Source: Yeosuana sp043876835 | GTDB lineage: Bacteria; Bacteroidota; Bacteroidia; Flavobacteriales; Flavobacteriaceae | Assembly: GCF_043876835.1 (NCBI RefSeq) | Contig: NZ_JBAWJZ010000007.1 | Coordinates: forward strand, 160,440 to 224,439 | Direction of reading: 5' to 3' | Length of the DNA stretch: 64,000 nucleotides | Part shown: positions 34,095-42,851 of the stretch, piece after piece | How positions within the stretch are numbered: the stretch's first letter is position 1 | Layout of the letters: each line of letters begins with the position of its first letter | Position numbers and translations under genes: made by a program | The notes under the pieces: generated by a model | What the model was told of the DNA's origin: nothing | Databases searched by the model: none | The model's input: the letters and a program-made list of their open reading frames with translations, nothing else

Positions 34095-34900
34095 TATATA
34101 TTAGCTTTATTGCTGTAATTTTTTAATTCTTCCTCAATTTTGTTAGACATTGCATTTACCTCTTCAATATATTTAGAATTTGAATAGGATTTTTTAAATG
34201 CATCTGCACTTGCTTTAGCAGCGTTCAATCTAAATTGTTTTTTATATTCTACACTATTGGTTGCCAATTTGTAAGAAGCATCCAATTTATAAAATAAAGC
34301 ATCTTCTCGCAAAGTTGAACCTGGAAATTCAAATATAAAATTATCAAATGATTTTATTGATGCTTCATAATCTGAAATATGGTCGTATTGCTTTGCTATA
34401 CTAAATGCCTTCAATTCTAATTTATAATCTAGCTCTTTAACTAAGGTATTAGCTTCTGGCACATATTCTGAGTCTGGAAACAAGTTTATAAATTCCTGAA
34501 GTTTTTCAATAGCTTGTTTAGTCTCTTTTTGATCTTTAGTATAAACAGGAGATAACATATAATTACTCTTGGCACTTAAAAAAGAGGCTTCTGCTAGTTT
34601 TTCACTTTTTGGATAACTAGATGCAAAACGTTCAAATTGATAACCTGCTATGTAATAATCTTTCATTTTATAAAATGATTGAGAATACAAATACATTAAT
34701 TTTTCTGCTTGTGGTTTACCTCTGTAATCTGGAACAATTTGAGCAAAAAGTTTATTGGCCTTTTCGTATTTGCCCTCATTATACAAGTCTTCACCTAACT
34801 TAAATTTTGTAGCAGTATCTTCAGATTTTAAGGCCTTTTGATATTCGCTACAAGAACTAAAAGTTAATAACACTATTAATATATAGATATACTTCTTCAT
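34094..34900 (-). CDS. bamD: Outer membrane protein assembly factor BamD
   Basis: 268 residues from the ATG at 34900 (MKKYIYILIVLLTFSSCSEY), chosen because it opens a lipoprotein signal with Cys19 or 18 in FSSCSE; seven earlier codons are dispensable. The rest is TPR-like: ALKSEDTATKFKLGEDLYNEGKYEKAN, LMYLYSQSFYKMKDYYIAGYQF, FINLFPDSEYVPEAN and NFIFEFPGSTLREDALF (seen in parts). Lipoprotein part of the BAM machine for barrel insertion. First gene of the operon running to recN. Confidence 0.92.
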   Translation of the reverse strand: MKKYIYILIVLLTFSSCSEYQKALKSEDTATKFKLGEDLYNEGKYEKANKLFAQIVPDYRGKPQAEKLMYLYSQSFYKMKDYYIAGYQFERFASSYPKSEKLAEASFLSAKSNYMLSPVYTKDQKETKQAIEKLQEFINLFPDSEYVPEANTLVKELDYKLELKAFSIAKQYDHISDYEASIKSFDNFIFEFPGSTLREDALFYKLDASYKLATNSVEYKKQFRLNAAKASADAFKKSYSNSKYIEEVNAMSNKIEEELKNYSNKANI

Positions 34901-34918
34901 AAATTGAAAAACAGTTTG

Positions 34919-34926
34919 CAAAATTA
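34919..34926 (-). promoter_or_regulatory. -7 box of the bamD operon
   Basis: Minus-strand TAATTTTG, matching TAnnTTTG, 19 bp before the chosen bamD start. Confidence 0.45.
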
Positions 34927-35020
34927 AGGTTTTAATATGGATTTTAAAAATATTATTTTAAGGCTAAAATAAACCTTGATTTATGGCAATCATAGTGTTT
35001 AAGTAATATTTAACTTTTAT

Positions 35021-35899
35021 TTAAAAGTTATCAATAAAACTCTTGATTTTTTGTTTTAATTTATCTGAAGCAGGAACCAATGGCAATCTAACTGTATCTT
35101 GGCACAGGTTTAAAGCTTCAAAAACAGCTTTAATACCTGCTGGATTATTCTCTTCAAAAATATATCCGGTAACGTCCATTAATTTATAATGAATACTGTA
35201 AGCTTGTTTTGCTTCACCTTTTAACCCCAATCTAATCATATTTGAAAACTCCTTGGGAAATGCTTGCCCAATTACAGAAATAACACCAGCTCCACCTGCT
35301 AATACAACTCCTAGCGCTAAATCGTCATCTCCAGAGATAACAAGAAAATCTTCAGGTTTGTCTTTTAATAACTTTAAATATTGAGCAACATTATTACCTG
35401 CCTCTTTAACTGCAATAACATTTTTAAAATCCTTTGCCAACCTAAGGGTTGTTTCTGGTTCCATGTTTTTTGAAGTTCTACCAGGAACATTATACAAAAT
35501 AACATCAATTGGTGAAGCTTCTGAAATAGCTTTAAAGTGTTGATATAAACCTTCTTGTGTTGGTTTGCTGTAATATGGAGATACGGATAAAATGGCATCA
35601 AAAATACTTAAGTCAGTCTCTTTTATTTCTTCAATAACCTGAGCTGTATTATTCCCACCAATACCTAAAACCATAGGTACTCTTCCCTTATTTGCTTTAG
35701 CTATAGTTGCAATAACATCCTTCTTTTCTTGTTTAGTTATAGTTACACTTTCTCCTGTTGTACCACAAATAACAAGATAATCTGTCCCATTTTCTACATT
35801 GAAATTTACAATATTGGTTAGAGCATCATGATCAATACTTAAATCTGATTTAAAAGGTGTAACCAATGCGACTCCCGTACCTAGGAATTTACTATTCAT
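35021..35899 (-). CDS. dapA: 4-hydroxy-tetrahydrodipicolinate synthase
   Basis: 292 residues, TIM barrel. Condenses pyruvate and aspartate semialdehyde on the way to diaminopimelate and lysine. GTGVALVTPFK, ICGTTGESVTIT, Tyr in LYNVPGRTSKNM and Schiff-base Lys in VIAVKEAGNN are all present, as is SGDDDLALGVVLAGGAGVIS (shown in part). It overlaps the upstream DUF6913-like gene by eight bases. dapF is elsewhere in the window. Confidence 0.97.
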   Translation of the reverse strand: MNSKFLGTGVALVTPFKSDLSIDHDALTNIVNFNVENGTDYLVICGTTGESVTITKQEKKDVIATIAKANKGRVPMVLGIGGNNTAQVIEEIKETDLSIFDAILSVSPYYSKPTQEGLYQHFKAISEASPIDVILYNVPGRTSKNMEPETTLRLAKDFKNVIAVKEAGNNVAQYLKLLKDKPEDFLVISGDDDLALGVVLAGGAGVISVIGQAFPKEFSNMIRLGLKGEAKQAYSIHYKLMDVTGYIFEENNPAGIKAVFEALNLCQDTVRLPLVPASDKLKQKIKSFIDNF

Positions 35900-36419
35900 T
35901 TTTAATTTTTTTTAATATAGTTAAGTATTTAATGAGTTCTTTTTTAAATACGTTGAATTCTTTTAAATTGGTTTTTATTATTAAATCATTCAGACGAAAA
36001 TCTGTTTGCAAAATGCCTATTTTAAATTTTGCATGAGATAAAGCTGTTAATAATTTTAGCTCTAACTCATCCTGAGTATAATAACTTATTAAAGCATCAA
36101 ATTCAGTATCCAAAAAAGTCTTTAATTCAATATTTTTTATAGTTCCATTCCAACCAAAATCTTTATTGAAAAAGCAAGCATCCCAAGAATTTTGTTCTTT
36201 TTTATCGCTACTTGAATACGCTATTACTTTTAAATCCTTTGGAAGAACATTTAATTCTTTTGACAATCCTCTAAACAATTCAAAGTCATCAATTTCATCA
36301 ATATGAATAATAACCCCTAAACTTTTAATCTTATGTTCGCTAACATTAATGTTGCGAATTGATAACATTTTGTTCAAGTACTTTTTCTTAGATTTTTCTT
36401 TAAAAACCTTTAAAATCAT
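35892..36419 (-). CDS. Uncharacterised protein, DUF6913-like
   Basis: 175 residues, basic N-terminus, no signal peptide. Contains SLGVIIHIDEIDDFELF, KVIAYSSSDKK, CFFNKDFGWNGTIKN and FDALISYYTQDELELKLLTALSHAKFKIGI (in parts), a pattern I recall from a flavobacterial family placed before dapA. Function unknown. Its location in one transcript with dapA is the only clue. It is divergent from the 5'-nucleotidase gene pair with very little space between. Confidence 0.6.
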   Translation of the reverse strand: MILKVFKEKSKKKYLNKMLSIRNINVSEHKIKSLGVIIHIDEIDDFELFRGLSKELNVLPKDLKVIAYSSSDKKEQNSWDACFFNKDFGWNGTIKNIELKTFLDTEFDALISYYTQDELELKLLTALSHAKFKIGILQTDFRLNDLIIKTNLKEFNVFKKELIKYLTILKKIKNE

Positions 36420-36478
36420 ATATCTTTATGCTTTGTGCAAATGTAACAAAAGTCCATTCAAAATTATTCGTTTTATAT

Positions 36479-37240
36479 ATGAGGTTTACACATTTCATCT
36501 TTTTGTTAAATATTTTTATTTTTTTTGGTTGCAAACAATATGATATACACCCATACAGAATTGAAGGAAAACAAATTTCAATAAATGATAGTCTACAAAC
36601 AGATTCTGATATTGATAATTTCATAAAACCATATAGAGAGCATATTATTAAAGATTTAGATAGTGTTTTGGCTTACTCAGCAAATACTTATTCAAAAACA
36701 GATGGAGAATTTAATACAGCCATTGGTAATTTTATGGCCGATGCCGTTTATGATCAAGCAAATCCTGTTTTTAAAGCTAGAACTGGAAAAGATATAGATA
36801 TGGTGATATTAAATCATGGAGGTATTCGTTCAATTATTTCAAAAGGTAATATTACTACTAAAACAGCTTTTGAACTTATGCCCTTTGAAAATACTTTGGT
36901 AGTTGTAGCTCTTAAAGGAACTCAAATTGATAGTTTAGTTAGTTATTTATGTAGAAGTAAAAAAGCCCATCCTATCTCAAAACTCAAATTGACGATTGAC
37001 AAGGATTTTAAAGTTGTTGATGCCACCATAAAAGGCCATAAAATTGATGGCTCTAAAACGTATTACGTGACAACGAATGATTTTTTATATAATGGAGGTG
37101 ATAATATGACCTTTTTTAAACCAAATGACAGTTTGTATGATTTAAATTATAAAATCAGAAATGTTCTTATAGATTACTTTAAAAAAGTTGACACCATTAG
37201 TCCTGTAATTGATGATCGATTTATTCAAATTAAAAAATAG
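36479..37240 (+). CDS. 5'-nucleotidase C-terminal domain lipoprotein
   Basis: 253 residues from the ATG at 36479, which opens a lipoprotein signal (FLLNIFIFFGC, Cys near 19). The rest is the 5_nucleotid_C domain: DGEFNTAIGNFMADAVYD, the substrate-binding NHGGIRSIISKGNITTKTAFELMPFENTL (seen in parts) and TNDFLYNGGDNMTFF. It has no phosphatase domain; that half is the next gene, eight bases on. Together they make one nucleotidase (UshA-like), split and in reversed order. Confidence 0.88.
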   Translation: MRFTHFIFLLNIFIFFGCKQYDIHPYRIEGKQISINDSLQTDSDIDNFIKPYREHIIKDLDSVLAYSANTYSKTDGEFNTAIGNFMADAVYDQANPVFKARTGKDIDMVILNHGGIRSIISKGNITTKTAFELMPFENTLVVVALKGTQIDSLVSYLCRSKKAHPISKLKLTIDKDFKVVDATIKGHKIDGSKTYYVTTNDFLYNGGDNMTFFKPNDSLYDLNYKIRNVLIDYFKKVDTISPVIDDRFIQIKK

Positions 37241-37248
37241 CACAATAA

Positions 37249-38166
37249 ATGAAGCGTAGAGATTTTATACAAAAAACATCGGCGGGAACTGCATTAATAA
37301 CATTAGGAAATTTAAGTTTATCTTCGTTCACAACCTCCTCTGAAATAAAAAAAATCACTATTCTTCATACTAATGATGTGCATAGTCATATTGATCCTTT
37401 TGGACCTGAAGATGGAAGAAACGCCAATAAAGGTGGTGTTGCAAGAAGAGCAAGTTTGATTGAATCTATTAGAAAAGAAAATCCAAACACACTATTATTA
37501 GATGCTGGTGATATTTTTCAAGGTACTCCATATTTTAATTATTATGGAGGAGAACTTGAATTCAAGCTTATGAGTATGCTTAAGTATGATGCAGCAACTA
37601 TTGGAAATCATGATTTTGACAATGGTGTGAATGGCTTATATGCGCAATTGCCACATGCTAAATTTGAGTTCATTTCATCAAATTACAATTTCTCAAATAC
37701 AGTGATGGACACTCACGTTAAACCCTATAAAATATTTATAAAAGAAGGGATTAAAATTGGCATTTTTGGTTTAGGTATAGAACTAGAAGGTCTTGTTGAC
37801 AAATTAAATTATAAAGAAACCAAATACCTTGACCCCATTGAAATTTCCCAGGAAATGACACGTATTTTAAAAACCGAGGAAAAGTGCGACCTCATAATTT
37901 GTTTATCGCATTTAGGCTATAACTATAAAAATGAAACAGATAAAATAAGTGATTTAAAACTTGCTGAATCTACAAAAGATATTGATTTAATTATTGGTGG
38001 GCACACTCATACCTTTTTAAAGAAACCAACTATTGTAAAAAATATAGAAGGCAATAATATGCTAGTAAACCAAGTAGGTTGTTATGGAATAAACTTAGGG
38101 AGAATTGATTTTTATTTTGATTCATCAAAAAATGTTTCTGCAAACGGAACCTCAATTATTGTTTAA
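37249..38166 (+). CDS. 5'-nucleotidase N-terminal (metallophosphoesterase) protein, Tat-exported
   Basis: 305 residues. The N-terminus KRRDFIQK followed by a mild hydrophobic stretch is a twin-arginine signal. Catalytic motifs: LHTNDVHSHIDPF (metal Asp and His), LLDAGDIFQGTPYF, TIGNHDFDNG, CLSHLGYNYK and GGHTHTFL. The C-terminal nucleotide-recognition domain is missing and is supplied by the preceding gene. Works in the periplasm on nucleotides or related phosphoesters. Tat export implies folding and metal loading before transport, unlike its lipoprotein partner, which uses Sec (inference). Confidence 0.9.
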   Translation: MKRRDFIQKTSAGTALITLGNLSLSSFTTSSEIKKITILHTNDVHSHIDPFGPEDGRNANKGGVARRASLIESIRKENPNTLLLDAGDIFQGTPYFNYYGGELEFKLMSMLKYDAATIGNHDFDNGVNGLYAQLPHAKFEFISSNYNFSNTVMDTHVKPYKIFIKEGIKIGIFGLGIELEGLVDKLNYKETKYLDPIEISQEMTRILKTEEKCDLIICLSHLGYNYKNETDKISDLKLAESTKDIDLIIGGHTHTFLKKPTIVKNIEGNNMLVNQVGCYGINLGRIDFYFDSSKNVSANGTSIIV

Positions 38167-38912
38167 GCTAAAATATTGTTTGCCGGCAATTTGTCTTCTT
38201 TTATCTCCTCTTTTTTATAGCTTTTATTATACTCAATAATAAAATTGAATAAATAGAATAATCCTAAAATATGTAATATTCTATCTAACATTAAAAAGCT
38301 CCAGTGATATACATAATATTGACTTATATAATTCAATAAATCACTAAACATAAAGCATAAAGTCATTATTAAAAACAAAATTGTCTGCCTACTCTCAGAA
38401 TTTAAATAGACTCCAAAAGCAATAATAACCAAAACAATTAAAGAAATACTTTTAATTCCAAATAAAAATAACTCTAAGCTATCCGGTATAATACTTTTTA
38501 ATACACCGTACACTACATACAAAAAGAACATGTTTATAAGTAATACTATTGTTAAATAAATTGCTATTATTTTATTAAACTCTTCAAATTTAAATTTTGG
38601 GATTATAAAACTTAATAAACACAAATAGCTTAAAAAGTACATAATACTTGATGCTTTTAAAAATATTTCATTTGAAAAAAACATAGAGGATGAATCTCCT
38701 AAAAATGAGTATAAAAAGAATAAAATAAATGGAATGTTATTGAACTTATTATTTATAAAAAAGAAAATTAAAAAAACAGGAATAAATAACGGTTTTGTAG
38801 ATTGTAAAAACAGAGCATCTTCGCTAACAGCTCCAATTATATTCAATACAATCAAAAGAAACAATGCTCCAACAAATACTTTGTTTAAACTAAATAAAAG
38901 TAAACGTTTCAT
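38163..38912 (-). CDS. Multi-spanning membrane protein, YhhN/lysoplasmalogenase-like
   Basis: 249 residues, about eight hydrophobic helices. TKPLFIPVFLIFFFINN and LFFLYSFLGDSSSMFF recall the KPL...LLGD pattern of YhhN proteins, some of which are lysoplasmalogenases; similarity is partial. Ends against the nucleotidase gene with a four-base convergent overlap. A related protein is encoded at 39460-40185, and both have the sequence AAAAAATACTTT...CGATAT upstream. Confidence 0.5.
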   Translation of the reverse strand: MKRLLLFSLNKVFVGALFLLIVLNIIGAVSEDALFLQSTKPLFIPVFLIFFFINNKFNNIPFILFFLYSFLGDSSSMFFSNEIFLKASSIMYFLSYLCLLSFIIPKFKFEEFNKIIAIYLTIVLLINMFFLYVVYGVLKSIIPDSLELFLFGIKSISLIVLVIIAFGVYLNSESRQTILFLIMTLCFMFSDLLNYISQYYVYHWSFLMLDRILHILGLFYLFNFIIEYNKSYKKEEIKEDKLPANNILA

Positions 38913-38950
38913 AATTCAATAACATAAGTAGGTTACTCAAATATAAAAAT

Positions 38951-38990
38951 AAAAAATACTTTACCGATATAATTATATGTTTTATCGATG
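38951..38990 (-). promoter_or_regulatory. Motif shared by the two YhhN-like genes, copy 1
   Basis: AAAAAATACTTTACCGATAT at 38951-38970, followed by TTTTATCGATG. It lies about 40 bp upstream of the minus-strand gene starting at 38912. Nearly the same string is found at 40241-40262. Confidence 0.35.
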
Positions 38991-39079
38991 AAATACACTT
39001 TTCACTGAATCTTTTAAAAAATAATTTAATTTAAGAAATGAATTAACTTTTTGAACGACAAAACTTTAAACCTGATAAT

Positions 39080-39463
39080 ATGAAAAAATATACTCCTTTA
39101 GTATTGAGGTTAATAGTATCAATCATTCTAATTCAAACATTACGCTTTAAATTCACTACCCATCCAGATAGTGTTTACATATTCACAAAAATAGGCTTAG
39201 AACCTATTGGAAGAATTAGTATTGGTATTGTTGAATTGATTGCAAGTATTCTATTATTAATTCCCAAAACAGCTTGGGCTGGTTCTCTTATTGCCTTAGT
39301 CGTTATTGGAGGTGCCATTATGATGCATTTAACGCAATTAGGAATTGCTGTAAATAATGATGGAGGCACTCTTTTTATAACTGCGGTTATTACCTTTTTG
39401 CTCTCAGCAATTATTTTGGTGATTTACAGAAAAAATATTCCTTTTATTAATAAATATCTTTAA
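39080..39463 (+). CDS. DoxX-like small membrane protein
   Basis: 127 residues, four hydrophobic helices. LVLRLIVSIILIQTLRFKFTTHP and GRISIGIVELIASILLLIP (in parts) fit the DoxX/DoxD family, whose members are quinone-linked or of unknown role. The insert with MMHLTQLGIAVNNDGG before the last helix is typical of the family. Alone on the plus strand between two related minus-strand membrane genes. Confidence 0.75.
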   Translation: MKKYTPLVLRLIVSIILIQTLRFKFTTHPDSVYIFTKIGLEPIGRISIGIVELIASILLLIPKTAWAGSLIALVVIGGAIMMHLTQLGIAVNNDGGTLFITAVITFLLSAIILVIYRKNIPFINKYL

Positions 39464-40185
39464 TTATTGATCTGATGAAATTGGTTAATTTCTTCATTAT
39501 TAAAGCTTGATTGCTGACAATAAAAGTAAAAAGCCAATAGTGTTAGTGAAGTAGAAATGAAATTCAATAAATTTTGCTGGTCTACATACATATAAGCCAC
39601 ACCAATTACTTCTGAAAAAACAATAGCTAAAGAACCCAAAAACATAAATAAAGATTTTCTGTCATCTTTATAAAAATAAGCAAGTAAAGATGACGAAAGA
39701 ACCAATAACATGGACACATTATAAATAATTTCAACAAAATATTCATTCGTCATTTCTACATATGGATTAACAATAACCTGCAAAACATAAGCTATATAAA
39801 CATTAAGCCCCATCAAGACAATTATATGTAACTTAAAATTCTTTATAATATGCAAAAATGAAAGTGATCTCAAAATTTTTACCAAAAGCACTAAATAGGC
39901 AACTATATAAACACCATTTCCAATGTAGTAGTAATAAGAATACGGAATAAAATCATTATCAAATTTAGCACTCAAACCAATTAAGTCTGCAATTGAATAA
40001 CATATCAAAAAGAGAGAGAAAAACAATTCTGGTTTAGGGTTATTTATAAAGTAAGTTAAAGTAATTAAGGGTAATAATATAGCATCTAAAGAAGCGGCAA
40101 AGTAATTACTGCTATTAAACTGAAATGCAACAAAACTTATATAAACCAACAACACTAACCCAACCATAATTTTTGACTTACTCAT
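39460..40185 (-). CDS. Multi-spanning membrane protein related to the YhhN-like neighbour
   Basis: 241 residues from the ATG at 40185 (MSKSKIMVGLVLLVY); 15 upstream in-frame codons have odd composition and cross the shared upstream motif. About eight helices. SLDAILLPLITLTYFINN and LFLICYSIADLIGL take the place of the KPL...LGD region of the other protein. Weak resemblance to YhhN; function unknown. Overlaps the DoxX-like gene end by four bases (convergent). Confidence 0.5.
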   Translation of the reverse strand: MSKSKIMVGLVLLVYISFVAFQFNSSNYFAASLDAILLPLITLTYFINNPKPELFFSLFLICYSIADLIGLSAKFDNDFIPYSYYYYIGNGVYIVAYLVLLVKILRSLSFLHIIKNFKLHIIVLMGLNVYIAYVLQVIVNPYVEMTNEYFVEIIYNVSMLLVLSSSLLAYFYKDDRKSLFMFLGSLAIVFSEVIGVAYMYVDQQNLLNFISTSLTLLAFYFYCQQSSFNNEEINQFHQINN

Positions 40186-40235
40186 GACTATAATTTTATA
40201 GTTAAAGCACAAATATATAAAAAAAAACAAATAAA

Positions 40236-40262
40236 CGATAAAAAAATACTTTTTATCGATAT
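40236..40262 (-). promoter_or_regulatory. Motif shared by the two YhhN-like genes, copy 2; also a hairpin after ligA
   Basis: AAAAAATACTTTTTATCGAT lies at 40241-40260. CGATAAAAA ... TTTTTATCG forms a hairpin which, on the minus strand, follows ligA and is succeeded by T-rich DNA, so it may double as the ligA terminator. Confidence 0.35.
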
Positions 40263-40272
40263 TTTTTTAACA

Positions 40273-42267
40273 TTATTCTATTTTTTGTAAGAATTCTTTT
40301 TCAGAAATAATCAAAATATTTAACTTCTCTGCCTTCTGTCTCTTACTTGGCCCCATATTATCACCAGCAATAATAAAACTTGTTTTTAAAGATATTGAAC
40401 TACTCACTTTGCCGCCATTATCTTCAATTAGTTTTTTAAGTTCATCTCTCGATAATGTTTCAAAAACCCCAGAAACTACAATACTTAACCCTTTTAGTTT
40501 ATCTGTTTGCTCTTTTAATTGATCTGCCGAAATTTCTAATTGCAGTCCAAATTGTTTTAATCTCTCAATAATCAAAACGTTTTTTTCCGATTTAAAAAAC
40601 TCTTGAACACTCTCAGCAATTTTAACTCCTATTTCATCAACATTAATTAAATCATCCTGAGAAGCATTTGCTAAAGCATCGACGTTTTTATAATGTTTAG
40701 AAAGTTTTTTTGCAACAGTTTCACCCACATAACGAATTCCTAAAGCGTACAAAACACGTTCAAAAGGAATATTAATAGATTTCTTAATGCCTTCTATTAA
40801 ATTATCCGCACTCTTTTCAGCCATTCTTTCCAAAGGGATAACTTGCTCTTTGGTTAATTCGTACAAATCAGAATAATTACTGATAAGACCCGCATTAACC
40901 AATAAAGTCACAGTTTCTCCACCAAGTCCCTCAATATCCATCGCCTTTCTAGAAATAAAATGTTGAATTCTACCAATAATCTGCGGTTTACAACCATTAT
41001 AATTAGGGCAATAATGTTGTGCTTCTCCTTCTTGCCTTACCAGTTCTGTATGACATTCCGGGCAATGTGTTATATATTCTGTAGGTTTTGAATCAGGTAA
41101 TCGCTTACTGAAATCGACAGCAATGATTTTAGGGATAATTTCACCTCCTTTTTCAACAAAAACCTCATCTCCTACTCTTATATCAAGTTTTTCAATTTGA
41201 TCTGCATTATGTAAAGAAGCCCTTTTTACAATGGTGCCAGCTAACTCAACAGGTTCTAAATTAGCAACCGGAGTAATAGCTCCTGTTCTGCCAACCTGAT
41301 ATGAAATACTATTTAATTTGGTTGAAACTTGTTCGGCCTTAAACTTATAAGCTATTGCCCAACGAGGTGATTTTGCTGTATAACCTAATTCTTCTTGTTG
41401 TTGTAAACTATTTACTTTAATAACAACACCATCTGTTTCAAAAGGTAAATCATGACGATGAACATCCCAATAATCAATAAACTCAAAAACCTCATCTAAC
41501 GAACTTACAAGTTTTGCGGCTTTTGGCACTTTAAATCCCCATTGTCTTGCTTTTTCTAAACTTTCAAATTGAGTTTTTACACCAAGATTGGCTCCGGTTA
41601 AATTATACAACAAACATTCAAGCGGACGTTTTGCAACTTCTGCACTATCTTGCAACTTTAAACTTCCTGAAGCTGTATTTCTAGGATTTCTGTAAGGTTC
41701 CTCTCCTATTTCAATACGTTCTTCATTCATTTTATTAAAACCTTCAAAAGGCAAAACAATTTCACCACGAATATCAAATTTAGAAGGAAAATCACCTTTC
41801 AGCTTTAAAGGAATCGATTTTATGGTTTTTATATTAGCTGTTACATTATCTCCTTGAAAACCATCACCTCTGGTTAAAGCTCTAACTAAAATTCCATTTT
41901 CATAAGTTATACTAATAGAAGCACCATCATATTTAAGCTCACAGGTATATTTAATGTCTCCATCAATTAGCTTTTTAGTTCTAATTTCCCAGTCTTTTAA
42001 ATCGTCTTTTGAATACGAATTATCTAAAGAATACATTCGAAACTCATGAGGTATTGTTTCAAAATTCTTGATTATTTCTCCTCCAACTCTTTGAGTTGGT
42101 GAATTTGCATCGAAAAATTCAGGATGTTTAGCTTCTAAATCCTTTAGTTCCTTAAGTTTTATATCAAATTCAAAATCAGAAATGGTTGGTGTATCAAGAA
42201 CATAATAATTATAGTTATGTTCGTTTAATTCATTTCTAAGCTGATCTATTTGCTGTTTTATACTCAT
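40273..42267 (-). CDS. ligA: NAD-dependent DNA ligase
   Basis: 664 residues, full length. Adenylation domain with catalytic Lys in CELKYDGASISITYENG, RGDGFQGDNVTANI, GEIVLPF and DGVVIKVN. OB domain, then a zinc finger (CPECHTELV ... HYCPNYNGCKP), helix-hairpin-helix repeats, and a C-terminal BRCT domain (LKGLSIVVSGVF to AGDNMGPSKRQKAE). Essential for replication and repair. Two bases after the LOG-family gene. Confidence 0.98.
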   Translation of the reverse strand: MSIKQQIDQLRNELNEHNYNYYVLDTPTISDFEFDIKLKELKDLEAKHPEFFDANSPTQRVGGEIIKNFETIPHEFRMYSLDNSYSKDDLKDWEIRTKKLIDGDIKYTCELKYDGASISITYENGILVRALTRGDGFQGDNVTANIKTIKSIPLKLKGDFPSKFDIRGEIVLPFEGFNKMNEERIEIGEEPYRNPRNTASGSLKLQDSAEVAKRPLECLLYNLTGANLGVKTQFESLEKARQWGFKVPKAAKLVSSLDEVFEFIDYWDVHRHDLPFETDGVVIKVNSLQQQEELGYTAKSPRWAIAYKFKAEQVSTKLNSISYQVGRTGAITPVANLEPVELAGTIVKRASLHNADQIEKLDIRVGDEVFVEKGGEIIPKIIAVDFSKRLPDSKPTEYITHCPECHTELVRQEGEAQHYCPNYNGCKPQIIGRIQHFISRKAMDIEGLGGETVTLLVNAGLISNYSDLYELTKEQVIPLERMAEKSADNLIEGIKKSINIPFERVLYALGIRYVGETVAKKLSKHYKNVDALANASQDDLINVDEIGVKIAESVQEFFKSEKNVLIIERLKQFGLQLEISADQLKEQTDKLKGLSIVVSGVFETLSRDELKKLIEDNGGKVSSSISLKTSFIIAGDNMGPSKRQKAEKLNILIISEKEFLQKIE

Positions 42268-42269
42268 TA

Positions 42270-42851
42270 TTAAATTTGTTCCTTATTTAACCACTTAGGA
42301 ATTGATACCGCTTTATAGTTATTCATTTTATCTAATAAACCTTCAATTGTTGTATCAACAACTAATGCATCAAAATTAGCTTGTTTTAAAAATCCTTTTT
42401 TAACCATACTGAGAGCCAATGCTATTAAATCATCATAAAACCCATTAATGTTTAAAATTCCAATAGGTTTTGAATGTAATCCTAATTGTCCCCAAGTTGT
42501 AATTTCAAAAAATTCATCCATTGTACCAAACCCACCAGGAAGAATAATAAAACCATCACTTTTATCATACATTATTATTTTTCTTTGGTGCATGTTTTCC
42601 GTAACAATTAGCTCTGACAGGTTAGGATGATAAACTTCCTTTAATTTTAAAAATTCCGGAATCACGCCTATAGTTTTCCCTTTATTATCTATAACTCCTC
42701 TAGCTACTTGTCCCATGACGCCAATTTTTGCAGCACCATATACTAAAGTAATTTCTTTTTTAGCAAACTCAACACCTAAACTATAAGCTTGAGAAATAAT
42801 ATAATCATCATTCCCTTCGCTACTACCGCAAAACACAGATATTGATTTCAT
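42270..42851 (-). CDS. LOG-family Rossmann protein (TIGR00730)
   Basis: 193 residues. SISVFCGSSEG at the start, VYGAAKIGVMGQVARG, MHQRKIIMYDKSDGFIILPGGFGTMDEFFE (in parts), the PGGxGTxxE motif being the hallmark. Members hydrolyse nucleoside 5'-monophosphates such as cytokinin ribosides or AMP; substrate here unknown. Overlaps prmC by four bases. Confidence 0.9.
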   Translation of the reverse strand: MKSISVFCGSSEGNDDYIISQAYSLGVEFAKKEITLVYGAAKIGVMGQVARGVIDNKGKTIGVIPEFLKLKEVYHPNLSELIVTENMHQRKIIMYDKSDGFIILPGGFGTMDEFFEITTWGQLGLHSKPIGILNINGFYDDLIALALSMVKKGFLKQANFDALVVDTTIEGLLDKMNNYKAVSIPKWLNKEQI

